DNA of 64,000 nt from Cycas panzhihuaensis (lineage: Eukaryota; Cycadophyta), in assembly GCA_023213395.1 (NCBI GenBank), contig CM041465.1, positions 60,023,741-60,087,740 on the forward strand. Direction: 5' to 3'. Below are positions 54,181 to 64,000 of this stretch, in pieces. Made by a program: the position numbers and the translations under genes. The notes under the pieces were generated by a model. The model made no database searches. It saw only the letters and a list, made by a program, of their open reading frames with translations, and was not told where the DNA came from. Position 1 is the stretch's first letter, and each line of letters starts with the position of its first letter.

Positions 54181-54600
54181 CTACGTTTATTATCCCTATA
54201 AATCAACCACCACAGTGGATCCTTGACTCTGGTTCATCCCATCACATGACTGGACACCAGAAAAATTTAACCACTTATCAATCCGAAACGAACTCTAAAT
54301 AAGAGATTTCTTTCAGAAGTGGTATTCAACTTAAAGTTAAAGGATCGCGTGATGTTATCTTAAAAAATGGTTCAATCAAGGACCTCTTTTACGTACTTAG
54401 TTTGTTACCAAACCTACTCTCTGTCTATCAAATCTGCCAACAAGACCTTATCATCAAATTTTGGAAAAATAAATTTATCATTAAGGAACTATTAAACAAA
54501 TTTAGATGTATTGCCTCAGGACCTATTGATCATAACACAGGTCTCTATAGTTTAGCAAGTCTACAAAATAACAAAACAAAATCTTTTAGTGCCTTTATTG
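54181..54600 (+). pseudogene. Copia C aspartic protease
   Basis: The catalytic motif WILDSGSSHHMTG is intact (Asp codon 54,225-54,227), followed by the flap-like KGSRDVILKNG and the LFYVLSLLPNLLSVYQ motif typical of copia. Stops occur, for example near 54,298, between the motif and the rest. Confidence 0.88.
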
Positions 54601-55560
54601 CCAAATCTTACTGAGTTAGTAAACTTTTGCATGCATGATTTGGCCATACAAGTTATGGCAAATTATAATATCTAAAGAAGCATGAAATGGTTCATGGTCT
54701 TCCACTCTTAAACACTGTTTATGGTGTTTGTGAAGCCTGTGTGATAGGTAAACAACACATGGACCAATTTCCACATAAAACTCAATTCAGAGCAACAATT
54801 CCACTTGAACTCGTTCACTCTGATATATGTGGACCCTTTTATATAACATCATACTCAGGTTCTTATTATTTTGTTACATTTATAGATGATTATTCAAGAA
54901 AATGTTAGGTTTACATGCTCAAAATACCTAGTCAAGTGTATGATATTTTCGTTGAATATAAACGCTAGTTGAAAATCAATCAAATTCAAAAATTAAAATT
55001 TTTTGATATGATAATGTAAAGGAATATTTAAGTAGAAAATTCACTTCTTTCTGTAAATCACATGGAATTCAGTTTTAACATTTCGTTGCATATACACCTC
55101 AACAAAATGGTGTTGTTGAACACAAAAATTATACTCTTGTTGAGATGACTCGTTGCATGTTACATGCAAAGAATCTAGATATAAAACTATGGGCAGAAGT
55201 AATTAACTGCTCTAACTATTTATTAAATCATTTTCCTAGCAAAAGTCTACACAACGTTACTCCAGAACAAAAATGGTATGGAAGAAAGCCATCTATTAAT
55301 CACTTACGAATCTTTGGTAGTATTGCGTGGGGACACATCCCTCAAGAAAAATGCAAAAAATTAGACCAAAAAAGTTAAAACAACATCTTCGTTGGATATA
55401 ATGAAGAAAGTAAAGCTTATAGACTCTTGGATCTAATCACACAGCAAATTTCTATTTTGCGTGACGTAATATTTGATGAAGAAGGATCTTCTTCAACATC
55501 TACTTATGTAAAACTTCCCGTTGAAAGTTTATTAACCAACACTTATTTGGTTGACCCCTA
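54601..55560 (+). pseudogene. Copia C integrase (broken)
   Basis: The GAG-pre-integrase region shows FGHTSYGKL, then CEACVIGK. The core has the first Asp in LVHSDICGP (54,831), FVTFIDDYSRK, the second Asp in a YDN motif near 55,005 and the Glu in NGVVEHKN (about 55,110-55,130). The C-terminal part has NHLRIFGSIAWGHIP and FVGYNEESKAYRLL. The DDE residues are readable, but a frameshift lies between 54,910 and 55,140, with stops at 54,906 and elsewhere. Confidence 0.9.
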
Positions 55561-55699
55561 TGATAAATAAGCTGATCTAGAAGTTATATAATCCTTATCA
55601 ATTCAAGTCCAAAATTAGACTCTATCTGAACCTACTAAAATAGATCCTTCCCTTCAGGCTAGTTCATCAAATCAACCTATACCTTCAGAAACAGTTACT

Positions 55700-56720
55700 A
55701 ACAAGCAACCTATTTGGGTAATAAAAATGTTTGCTGATGCTAGATCTGATGTAGGTAATCCTACAGATACTAGACGAATACGTGCCCAAAAACTACATGT
55801 TAATTTTGCCTTAATGGTAAAAATAATGGACAATAATGATTCCAGAATATTTAAACAAGCTAGTAACAATCCTGTATGGCAGGACACTATGCAGACTGAA
55901 TTTGATGCTTTAATTAAAAATTCCACTTGGGATCTCGTTCCTCTCCCACTTGGGAAAAATGTAGTCGACTATAAATGGGTCTATAGGACAAACTATAACT
56001 CAACAGGTGTAGTTGAAAAATATAAGGCTCACCTAATTACAAAAGGTTTTTCGCAAATAGATGGCATCGATTATAATGAAACCTTTGCCCTTGTTGCAAA
56101 AATGAACACAATCAAAATAATTATTGCTCTAGTAGCCATGTTTGGTTGAGAAATCTACCAAATGGATGTTATGAGTGCTTTCTTGAATAATGATCTCAAA
56201 GAAGAGATCTACATGTCTCAACCACCTAGATTTATTGAAAATCGTAATTTAGTTTGCAAACTTAAAAAATCTATTTATGGTTTAAAACAAGTTCATCGAG
56301 CTTGGTAAACCAAAGTCGACGATTATTTAATTCACATTGGATATACTAGATGTATTAGTGATCTAAATCTTTATTTCAAACATGACAATGAAAATCTTAC
56401 TATTCTAATCCTCTATGTTGATGACATTATTATTACTGGATTATCAACTAATAATATTCATCATTTAAAACCTACTTTAATGAACAAATTTGAAATGATT
56501 GATTTAGGTCTACTATATTACTTTCTTAGTTGACAAATTTATCAACATCATTCAAAAATAACTATATCTCAACCTAAGCATATCCTAGACTTGATTTAGT
56601 GGTTTAACATGAAAAATGCTAAACTCGTATCTAATCTATTACAATCAGGAGTTAAACTATCCACTAATTGTTCATCACCTTTATGTGACCCTACATTATA
56701 TAAACAACTAATTGGTAATC
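55700..56720 (+). pseudogene. Copia C reverse transcriptase (broken)
   Basis: Visible in order: WQDTMQTEFDALIKNSTWDLV, YKWVYRTNYNSTG, KGFSQIDGIDYNETFALVAKM, QMDVMSAFLNNDLKEEIYM, KKSIYGLKQ and the intact active-site motif YVDD (56,413-56,424). Most stops stand where Trp or Gln is expected (for example after MFG at 56,147). Confidence 0.93.
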
Positions 56721-56859
56721 TTATTTATCTAACTCACACCCGCCCTGCCATTTCCTATGCTGTCACTTTATGTTCATGTTATATGTAGCAGCCACATGAA
56801 TCTCATTAGAAAGTAACTAAATGTATCTTATGTTATCTAAAGCATATTATTTTTTATGG

Positions 56860-57340
56860 TTTAACTTATAATTTTTGCAATAAACCTTTAACTTTAACTG
56901 GATATATTGATTCAGATTATGCAGGTGATATAAATGATCAAAAATCTACTTCAGGTTATGTATTTTTTATAGATTCTTCACTTATTACTTGGTCTAGTAA
57001 GAAAATGTAGGCATTAGCTTTATCAATAACTAAAGCTGAATATCGTGCACTTGTTGAAGCTGGTAAAGAGGCACTTTAGCTCAAATCTTTACTAAATGAA
57101 ATTGGTCTGTTTCTAAAATCTTCCATTGAACTTAAAGTTGATAATCAAGGTGCAATTGCTATAGCTACAAATCTAGTTTCACATTCTAAGACTAAACATA
57201 TTGAATTACATCAGCATTTTATTCGTAATTTAGTTACTGATAATCTTGTTTCCTTGTCTTATTGTCTAACAGATCTACAGATTGCTAATATACTTACGAA
57301 GTCTTTAACTGAAGTAAAGTTTTTAAATCTCTAAGATCTG
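56860..57340 (+). pseudogene. Copia C RNase H (broken)
   Basis: Copia-type RNase H: GYIDSDYAGD, KSTSGYVFFID, ITWSSKK, ITKAEYRALVEA, DNQGAIAIA, SKTKHIELHQHFIRN and the terminal ANILTKSL. The acidic active-site residues are readable. Several TAG codons stand at expected Gln/Trp sites. Confidence 0.92.
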
Positions 57341-57413
57341 TTGCAGATAAAAGAAGTCTCCATCAAAGGGGGATCACCGTGATGAAGACCTTCTTTTTCA
57401 ATAGCATAAAAGT

Positions 57414-57429
57414 TTACATTAAAGGGGGA
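57414..57429 (+). promoter_or_regulatory. Polypurine tract of copia C
   Basis: ATTAAAGGGGGA directly before the 3' LTR start TGTTAGG. Confidence 0.9.
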
Positions 57430-57878
57430 TGTTAGGAATATTAATGCAATCCTTATGTTCTTTTCAAAGTTTATATTTAAGTCACATGTCTAAATTTATA
57501 TTTAAGTTATTATAATGTTTAAACATTAGTGTTTATTAATGATCTTACGTGGAAGGTGGTTGAAATGTAGAACTACATTTCAACGAACCTTTCTTTGTAT
57601 AAATTCATCTCCTAGATTCAAGGAGATGGTTCTGAGAATCTAGGAGGGCTGTCTAAATGCCTTTTAGAAGGCTGGTTTAGTGGTTAGGTGGTTTATGTGT
57701 ATGGTCTTCTTATTCTCAAAATTTCTTAATAAAACTATAACTTTAGGAGGTGGTTTTCTTTCCTAGAAGGGGTTTTCCACCTGTCAATCTGGTGTATATA
57801 TGCAGTGTCATGTTATTGCCTATATTTGCTTATTATGTGATCCTGTGATGATATTGTGCATGTGCCCATCTTTCTACA
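57430..57878 (+). repeat. Copia C 3' LTR, 449 bp
   Basis: Partner of 43,989-44,438, ending CTACA, followed by the right CCTTT duplication (57,879-57,883). Confidence 0.96.
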
Positions 57879-57883
57879 CCTTT

Positions 57884-58191
57884 TAAGTATGAAGATAAAT
57901 AATGAAGTTAGGGGCCTAAATTCTCTCAAGTATGGAGTTCAAAAGAGAAAAAGACCAATACCCTCGAAGAAGAGTACTCACAATCAATGCATATTCTAGA
58001 GGGAGTAATAGACTTATATGATCATGGGTAAAATCCTTTATAAAAGTAAGAGCATCTTAAGAAAAGATGAGAAAAGACTAAGAAAAGGAATTACCCATAG
58101 ATTCAACTCATTAGGCAAGAAAAGAATTTAGAGTTATAGTTTATCCTCATTACGGAGATAGACAATTCCACTAGCCATAAAACTTTCTAAA
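57884..58191 (-). other. Element D, region just 3' of integrase, no gene
   Basis: AT-rich and non-coding. It joins the D integrase end to the insertion site of copia C and continues at 43,983. Confidence 0.6.
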
Positions 58192-59280
58192 TTATTGAGA
58201 GTTTATAAGGTTTTTAAATTCTAAACCTTCCATTGTTAAGATTTGATAGACTCCATTATTTAAATCTTCAATTACTAGACAAGGGCCAGCCCACTTAGGA
58301 GAAAAGTTTTGTTGTTTATTATAAAGGTATTCTAACTTCAAAGCTTTATCGTCAACATGGAACTTTTTAGGCCTAAGATACCTATCATAAGCAACTTTAA
58401 TCCTAGCTTTAGATGCCATATTATTTTGTAACATTTGCAAATGAGTCTCATCTAGTTTTTTGAGTTCTAAGAGGAGTGCTTCCCTTTGGAACTCTTTATC
58501 AATGAATTCTCTCAATGAGATATATAAAGAAGGAATCTCAACTTCTAATGGGAGGATGGCCTCGATACCATAAACTAGAAAGAATAGTGTCATGCTTGTA
58601 GCATTTTTAATTAAGGTTCTATAAGCCCATAATGCTGAAAATAATTAAGCATACCATTCTTTATGAGACATTACAATAGTTTTAGCTAAAATCTTAGCTA
58701 AAGTTTTATTAAAAGCCTCAACTTGGCCATTTGCCTAAGGGTGATAAGGGGTCGATAATCTATGAGTAATATAATATTTATTACATAACTCATTGACATG
58801 GGGATTACAAAATGAAGTTCCATTATTAGTTATAATAGTATCTGGCATCCCAAATCTATAAATGATATATTAAAAGATAAATGTGGCAACTACCTTTCCA
58901 GTTATAGAAACTAATGAAATATCTTCACTCCATTTAGGAAAGTATTCGATTGAGATAATAATAAACTTATAATCATTAGACAACACTGGAAAGATTTGAC
59001 CCATGAGATCAAAACCCCATTAAGAGAAAGGCTAAGGCGAGATAATCAATTTTAATTCTTGTGTAGGTTTGTGTATTAAGGTCATATGGGATTGACATTT
59101 TTCATATTTCTGTATGTAAGCATGGGCATCTTTAAATAAGGTGGGCCAATAATAACCCATACAAAGAATGCGTTGGGCCATAGACCAGCCACTAAAATAT
59201 CCACTACACATTCCTTCATGATATTCTATCAATGCTACAAGTGTTTCATTAAGGGAAAGGAATCTTAAAGAATTCCATTA
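58192..59280 (-). pseudogene. Element D integrase, OTA type (broken)
   Basis: On the minus strand: a zinc-binding region (HEGMCSGYFSG ... CQSH; the second His is now Tyr), then the core with FDLMGQ (first Asp kept), TNNGTSF (the second Asp has become Asn, GAT to AAT, about 58,815-58,835) and NGQVEAFNK (Glu kept). The long C-terminal domain (FFLVYGIEAILPLEVEIPSL ... KWAGPCLVIEDL) is typical of Tat/Athila-type integrases. Stops occur at several points of the core. Confidence 0.9.
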
Positions 59281-60068
59281 AAAGAATGTTTATAAAGTAT
59301 ACCATCGAGCAAGAGATATTGTCTAGCGATAAATCAAATTCATCTTCTCTTATTAGATGTAGAAAAAGAGGACAAAATTTGGTCGTGAAGATATGATTTA
59401 ATTTCTCTATATAAGAATCTTTAGAAGGGAAGATTTGGACATGGAAGATGTGCTCATTTAGAAAAGTATCATCAGCAGGTTCACTAGTAGGGTTGGGAAG
59501 AGGAGCACTAGCATGATCTCTACAATGACCATGCCTTTCTTAGATTTTCTATTGATGATTTGAAAGTCAAATTTTTGTAGTAATAAGGGCCATTTACCTA
59601 ATCATCTAGTAAGGTTGATTTTGATAAGTAAATATCTAATAGGACCAGATTAGATAATAAGATGGATCTTATTCTCAAGAAGCTAGTATCATAACTTCTT
59701 AGTGGTAAAGATTAGGGCAAGACATTATTTTTTAGGAAAAGGATAATGAAGTTCAACAGCCACTAAAGACCTACTAATGAAATAGATCGCTTGTAGTTTA
59801 CCAAAATCATCCTCTTATGCTAATATACCTACTAATGATTCTTTTGTAGATGAACTATATAAGATAAAAGGTTTATCAAACCTTAGTGGAGCAAGCACAG
59901 GTGTTAAGATAAAGGCTTGCTTCAATTTGTTGAAGGGCTCTTGAGCTTATGTAATTCAACATCTTTCTTTAAAAGATTCATGATAAGCTTGGCATTTAAA
60001 GCAAAATTGGTAATCAAACGTCTCAAAAAACCAAGTCTACTTAAAAATGATTTAATCTGTTTTTTATT
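59281..60068 (-). pseudogene. Element D RNase H region (heavily eroded)
   Basis: It lies between RT and integrase in minus order, where RNase H is expected. Scattered short coding-like stretches remain, but stops and frameshifts are dense and no catalytic motif could be placed with confidence. Confidence 0.45.
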
Positions 60069-60920
60069 TTAAGGGGGAGGCATATCAACAATTGATCTAA
60101 TTTTATCAAGGTCTATTCTAATCCTATCATAGGAGATGATGTTACTGAACATTCTTCCTGATGTCATAATAAATACACATTTAGATGGATTAAGATATAT
60201 ACAAAATTTTCTACATCTTTCAAAAATTATTCTTAAGTCATAGATATGATCATGTATTTTACAAGAAAGAGAAAACATATTATCTAAATATATGGTAATA
60301 TATTACTGATTAGATTATGGAAAATATGAACCATTTCTTTTTTATAAGTAGAATAAGCAATTTTCAATCTAAAAGGCATGACCTTATAAACAAAAGTGCC
60401 CCAAGGAGTAGTAAATGTAGTCTTATGATGATCTCGAGGTGAAATGGAGATCTGATTGTAACTAGAAAAACCATCCATAAGGCACATCAACTCAAAACCA
60501 ACCATTCGATCCTAAATTTGATCAAGAAAAAGGAGAAGAAAATTAACTTTAGAACAAGTATCATTAATATCCCAAAAGTTAATGTAAATTCAGATTGAAC
60601 CATTTTTCTATACAATTAGGACTATATTGGAAACCCATTAAGAATAATCAGACTCTCAATGAATCTAACTCTTAATAATTTCTATACCTGTTTGGTAGCG
60701 ATAGAAAGATGTGGGTCAATGGGTTGATGTTTTTGGCGTTTAGGTTTAACACTAAAAGTGACAGTGATATTATGTTCAACAACTTGGGAATCAAGACTAT
60801 ATATATCAATATAGTCCTAAGCAAAAACTGAATGGAATTCATGAAAAAGATCCTTAAATTGAGTGATCTCTTAAGGAGTACAATTAGCTTCCAATTTAAT
60901 AATCTTAGGGGTATCACTTT
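60069..60920 (-). pseudogene. Element D reverse transcriptase (catalytically dead)
   Basis: On the minus strand: an approach segment (IKLEANCTP, QFKDLFHEF; 60,700-60,900); the palm MDGFSSYNQISISP and KTTFTTPWGTFVYKVMPF (about 60,365-60,480); then the active-site motif as Tyr-Leu-Asp-Asn (60,279-60,290) in place of the canonical YxDD; then DHIYDLR and LNPSKCVF. The second catalytic Asp is lost by one transition (GAT to AAT). At least two frameshifts flank the motif. Confidence 0.9.
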
Positions 60921-62137
60921 ATTCTAAGTTAGCGTCTATAGTTTGCTCCATGAGCATAACATTTCTCTCTTCAAAATGTGGAGGAGCATGGTCTATAAAG
61001 AATACTATCTCCTGAGGTTGGGAATGATCAACTAATGGTGAATTAGGTTATACTACCTTTAAAAAACCTAATATATGATGTCTAGAGGGAAGGTTAGGAG
61101 ATGATCTTACTAGATGTTCAAGAATTGCCTTGTCATTTTCAAAGTGATCGAAGTGAAAAAGATCGACAAGGAGTAAATTCATTAGTAAATCAATAGATAA
61201 AGAAGAGGTTTTAGAATATAAGGGACAATCAACCAAAGAGTCTGGCTAGGCAAGAACAAACTCAATGATCGAAGAAACTTGAGAGAAAGAAATAGGCTTA
61301 TCAATAAATTCATAGGTCGATGTAAAGGTTTGTTTAAATTCCTAATAATAAGAATGGCATCTTGATTAGACAAAGACATCAAGATAAGGTATGGTGGAGA
61401 AGCATCCACAGAAGGACGAGAAGAAAAGGAAACAATAGAAACTAAATTTACTTCCCATACTCAAGTAGGGGTACTTTGATCCCTTTAAAGCATATCAAGT
61501 AAATTAATAACCTCACCATTTGGTTCTAAGTTCAGGTTCCTGTGCAATAACATCTTCTTCTCATATCTATTCAACTATATAGTAAAAAGAGGAGATTGAG
61601 AGAAGAGAGGTACGTCATGTGAAAGAGAAATTACATGGCTAATCGAAGAATCATTCGTAATGGAAAAAACTAAAGCATTTGCCATTGAAGGCAAACATAA
61701 GACTTGTGAGAAATGGCTTTGAGTAAAGAGGAGAACATTTATATCAATAGCTTAGCTCACAGGTGTTTCCTCACAAGATATAATAGGACATGAAGTCATT
61801 TCTTCATTATAAGAAGAAGAAGAAGAAACCAAAGATTGTTAAGTTAGACCCAAAGACCAAGGAGTGGATGAAGAACCTAGTGAAATAGGGACAATCTCCA
61901 CCAAATCAACGTCTTTTACTTCTCCCTGAGGAGGAAGAGTTTCAATGGTAAAGTATTAGCCTAAACATAATGATTGAAAGAAATACTCGAAGGAGATTGA
62001 TGACTTATCAGGCTAAGAAAGGGTCTCAATAAGTGGGATTGACTATTTAATTAGTTTTAGTTTTTATTTTGCAATCTTTAATTATCCCTCATGGATGAAC
62101 TAAGTTCACCAAAAAGGGAAGAACAAATAATAACTAT
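60921..62137 (-). other. Element D protease-RT spacer, eroded
   Basis: About 1.2 kb of minus-strand Glu/Ser/Asp-rich coding-like text in changing frames, without a recognised domain. OTA elements have a long linker here. Frames at 61,048-61,236 and 61,182-61,409 are Leu/Ser-rich and probably shadows. Confidence 0.5.
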
Positions 62138-62761
62138 TTAGGTAATCCATAGTCTACCCAAAAGGATGTTGTATTTTAATTTGAGATCAATGATGATCAA
62201 TTTAGTAAGAAGCATCTTTTCTTTTAGGGTCAGGGAAAGAGTCACTTGACCAAGGGGAACTTTTTGATTTTTATCATATCCCTGACAAATCCACTCACAT
62301 GGATCAAAGACTAAAATTTTTAAATCCATAATAAGATGAAGAGGGATTACATTAATAGATGACCCCTCATAAATTATGATATGTTTAATATTGATGTTAT
62401 CCTTTATTATCTCAATATAAAATGGGGGTATATCATTTGGGGCATGAGTAGTATGACTAGGTAAGGTGGCCAGGTCAAAGGAAAGCATGGAAGTGAATGA
62501 AAAAACTACAAAAAGAACTCCTAATATATCAAATAAGAGTTGACGTTGCTCGTGGCTATACTTGAGCAAATCTATGATTGGATTACTAGCAGGAATAGTT
62601 TTTAACTTGTCGACCAAAGAGAATGATCCAACCTTTATACTGGAAGGAATGGATTTAAACCTGATGGGACATAGGGGTATACGGGATGAAGAGTTAAGGT
62701 TCTTTGCCATCAAATCATCAAATGATTTCGATGGATCTATATTCTTTATTGTCTCTACCAT
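62138..62761 (-). pseudogene. Element D protease region (dead)
   Basis: The frame is open for 207 codons. The C-terminal half has the retropepsin pattern: an Ile-rich strand, then the active-site loop Tyr-Glu-Gly-Ser-Ser-Ile-Asn-Val (about 62,355-62,378), where the catalytic Asp is expected at the Tyr, then IPLHLIMDL and the late strand YNILLGRLWI. The N-terminal half (SFDDLMAKNL ... VGSFSLVDKL) is gag-protease linker. Confidence 0.8.
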
Positions 62762-63096
62762 GTTAATTATTCTCTTAGTAACACCACCTTTGGGAGGTAG
62801 GCGAGCTTGATTACTAGTTCATTTTGTTGAAGGATTAGGGGGACCAATAGTCTTCTTAGATAAATCAGAACTAGAAGGGTTGTCTTAATCATCTTAAATA
62901 TATTTTTCCTTACTCTCGTCATTTTTATTTCCTTTATTCTTATGTTGAGATTAGGGATCTTTAGAAATAATTTAGTCTTAGGATGACTTAGAGGGACATT
63001 TTACTTAACATTTGTGTTTTGAGTTATAGTTTGGACCATATGGCATTCACTTCTATCATGGGTATCTGTTTGATAGTAAGGACACCACTTAATCTT
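62762..63096 (-). pseudogene. Element D gag C-terminus with zinc knuckle (broken, cut by element E)
   Basis: The minus strand shows a CCHC-like motif at about 63,034-63,090 (WCPYYQTDTHDRSECHM), followed by basic/Asn-rich linker text with stops. The rest of gag is displaced upstream by the E-family insertion at 63,097. Confidence 0.7.
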
Positions 63097-63500
63097 TGTA
63101 TCATTGCAACATATGGTCAAAAGTATAGCATACGACCATTCAAATCAAAGCTCTCTGAACGATGATTCCAATGGTCCATACAAAACTTAATTCCAATATA
63201 TGTATCAAAAGTTATGACTATTTAAAGTTTTCAGCCTATTAGTTTTTGGAGGAATTCTAGCCAACTTCTAATATTAGTTTTGGGTAGGTTTATCCCCCTT
63301 TTCTGGCTGACTTCTATTACTATCTTTCCATCATCTATTTAAGGAGGATTTATGGAATCATTTTAGATCATCGAAGAAGTCTTGGACTACAGTATTTTTC
63401 GGCCCTTTTGAGGAGCTTTATGGAGGGAACCTCACCTCGAAGAGGGATTCTTTATCGTTAGTAATTTACGGGATCTTCTGAATTCTGTAAGGTTACTACA
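63097..63500 (+). repeat. E-family 5' LTR, plus orientation, inserted in element D gag
   Basis: It begins TGTATCATTGCAACATATGG and ends TTACTACA. It is homologous to the E2 LTRs (17,433 and 19,103) in reverse orientation, but about 140 bp shorter because of one deletion near its 3' end. The TATTTAAGGAGG box is conserved. Confidence 0.9.
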
Positions 63501-63502
63501 AA

Positions 63503-63514
63503 TGGTATCAGAGC
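63503..63514 (+). promoter_or_regulatory. Primer-binding site of E1
   Basis: TGGTATCAGAGC two bases after the LTR end. Confidence 0.9.
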
Positions 63515-63718
63515 TTCATTTCGAAGGTAAAAGGCAAAGAACACTTGGGACATATAAAGGCAGTTTTGTTCATTCTTGAGAAAGTGCAATTATTCACAAA
63601 TAAGAAAAAGGGATCTTTTACAAAAAAGACATTTATGGCAAGTGGTCATATGTGATGGTTTTGACCAGTAGAAAATATAAATTTTAATCCTTGAAGTACA
63701 ACCTTTATTGAGAAAAAA

Positions 63719-64000
63719 ATGGAGACAGATTTTTTTAATTTGGAGGATTATGAAAACATCAAAAAATGGATAGAAGACTTCGAATTCATGCCTGATACAG
63801 AGTTTGAAGAGTATGGACAATTATTAGAAATGATATTGAATGGACAAGCTTATGAATGGTTCATTAATTGGGCTAAAGAACCTTTTCTATGGTACTAGTT
63901 TTCTAAAGCAGCTATCACATCTTTTTATAGACATAAGCAAGATAAAATTAAAGCAGAAGAGGAAGGACAGGAAGAAGAAATGATTAATGAGGAGATCCTA
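63719..64000 (+). pseudogene. E1 gag N-terminus (one in-frame TAG, incomplete at window end)
   Basis: The Met at 63,719 opens an acidic frame (METDFFNLEDYENIKKWIED) that leads into the Retrotrans_gag-type helix with the conserved aromatic pattern (QAYEWFINWAKE). A TAG at 63,896-63,898 (codon 60) stands where Gln is likely. After it the frame stays open to the window end, with KAAITSFYRH and a Glu-rich stretch. Confidence 0.85.

Larger units (their letters stand above)
43989..57878 (+). mobile_element. Copia C: Ty1-copia retrotransposon, 13.9 kb because of internal insertions
   Basis: Both LTRs, PBS, gag, protease, integrase, RT, RNase H and PPT are present in copia order with a perfect CCTTT duplication. 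About 8.7 kb between PBS and gag is foreign or unexplained: a broken mitochondrial-carrier copy (minus), AT-rich DNA, and a full-length L1 LINE. Without these it is close to a normal copia length (about 5 kb). The coding region has many stops and at least two frameshifts. Confidence 0.95.
63097..64000 (+). mobile_element. Element E1: gypsy-type element with PBS and gag, runs off window
   Basis: LTR, PBS and the beginning of a gag are visible; the body lies beyond 64,000. It is the only member of this LTR family here that keeps its PBS and gag, so it represents the family that could have supplied enzymes to E2. Confidence 0.85.

Overview
This window looks like intergenic DNA from a seed plant with a large, AT-rich, transposon-packed genome. 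The evidence is plant-type: tRNA-iMet primer-binding sites (TGGTATCAGAGC and variants) next to TG...CA LTRs, OTA-type (Tat/Athila-like) and other Ty3-gypsy elements, Ty1-copia elements, an L1 LINE with a DUF4283-like ORF1 and a C-terminal RNase H, and a piece of a plant mitochondrial dicarboxylate/tricarboxylate carrier. The elements are old and nested, which would suit a gymnosperm-sized genome, but the species cannot be named from this. I see no intact cellular protein-coding gene and no tRNA, rRNA or CRISPR array.

Layout. 0.2-1.8 kb is a GC-rich, CpG-retaining island, followed by LTR-like sequence to about 3.2 kb. 4.18-7.57 kb is a minus-strand copia-type element without pol; its right LTR runs into the first of two giant simple-sequence complexes (7.57-11.79 kb and 13.71-16.89 kb), nearly unbroken alternating pyrimidine-purine DNA. 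17.43-19.65 kb is a short minus-strand LTR element with a perfect 5-bp target duplication and a lost PBS. Around 20.7 kb is another LTR/PBS junction, then a 45-bp minisatellite at 21.0 kb. 23.04-34.02 kb is a complete but dead Ty3-gypsy element (A) with 970-bp LTRs; its integrase is split by a 4.4-kb copia-type element (F) that carries gag but no visible pol. 35.0-36.7 kb is a truncated copia pol.

From about 40 kb to 63.1 kb lies one large OTA-type gypsy element (D) on the minus strand. It has an antisense ORF and probably a 3' tandem repeat at 39.1 kb. It is split by a 13.9-kb copia element (C, 43,989-57,878, target duplication CCTTT). C itself carries a broken mitochondrial-carrier retrocopy and a full-length L1 LINE (46,242-52,639, 16-bp target duplication). 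At 63,097 a 5' LTR of the same family as the 17.4-kb element sits inside the gag of D and runs off the window with PBS and gag.

Relative order of events: D is older than C, and C is older than the LINE; A is older than F. Every coding region is broken by stops, frameshifts or lost catalytic residues, mostly by transitions. In the antisense ORF of D the first nine in-frame stops are all TAG, none is TAA, and CAA codons survive. That points to decay of CAG (CHG-methylation) sites rather than random mutation.
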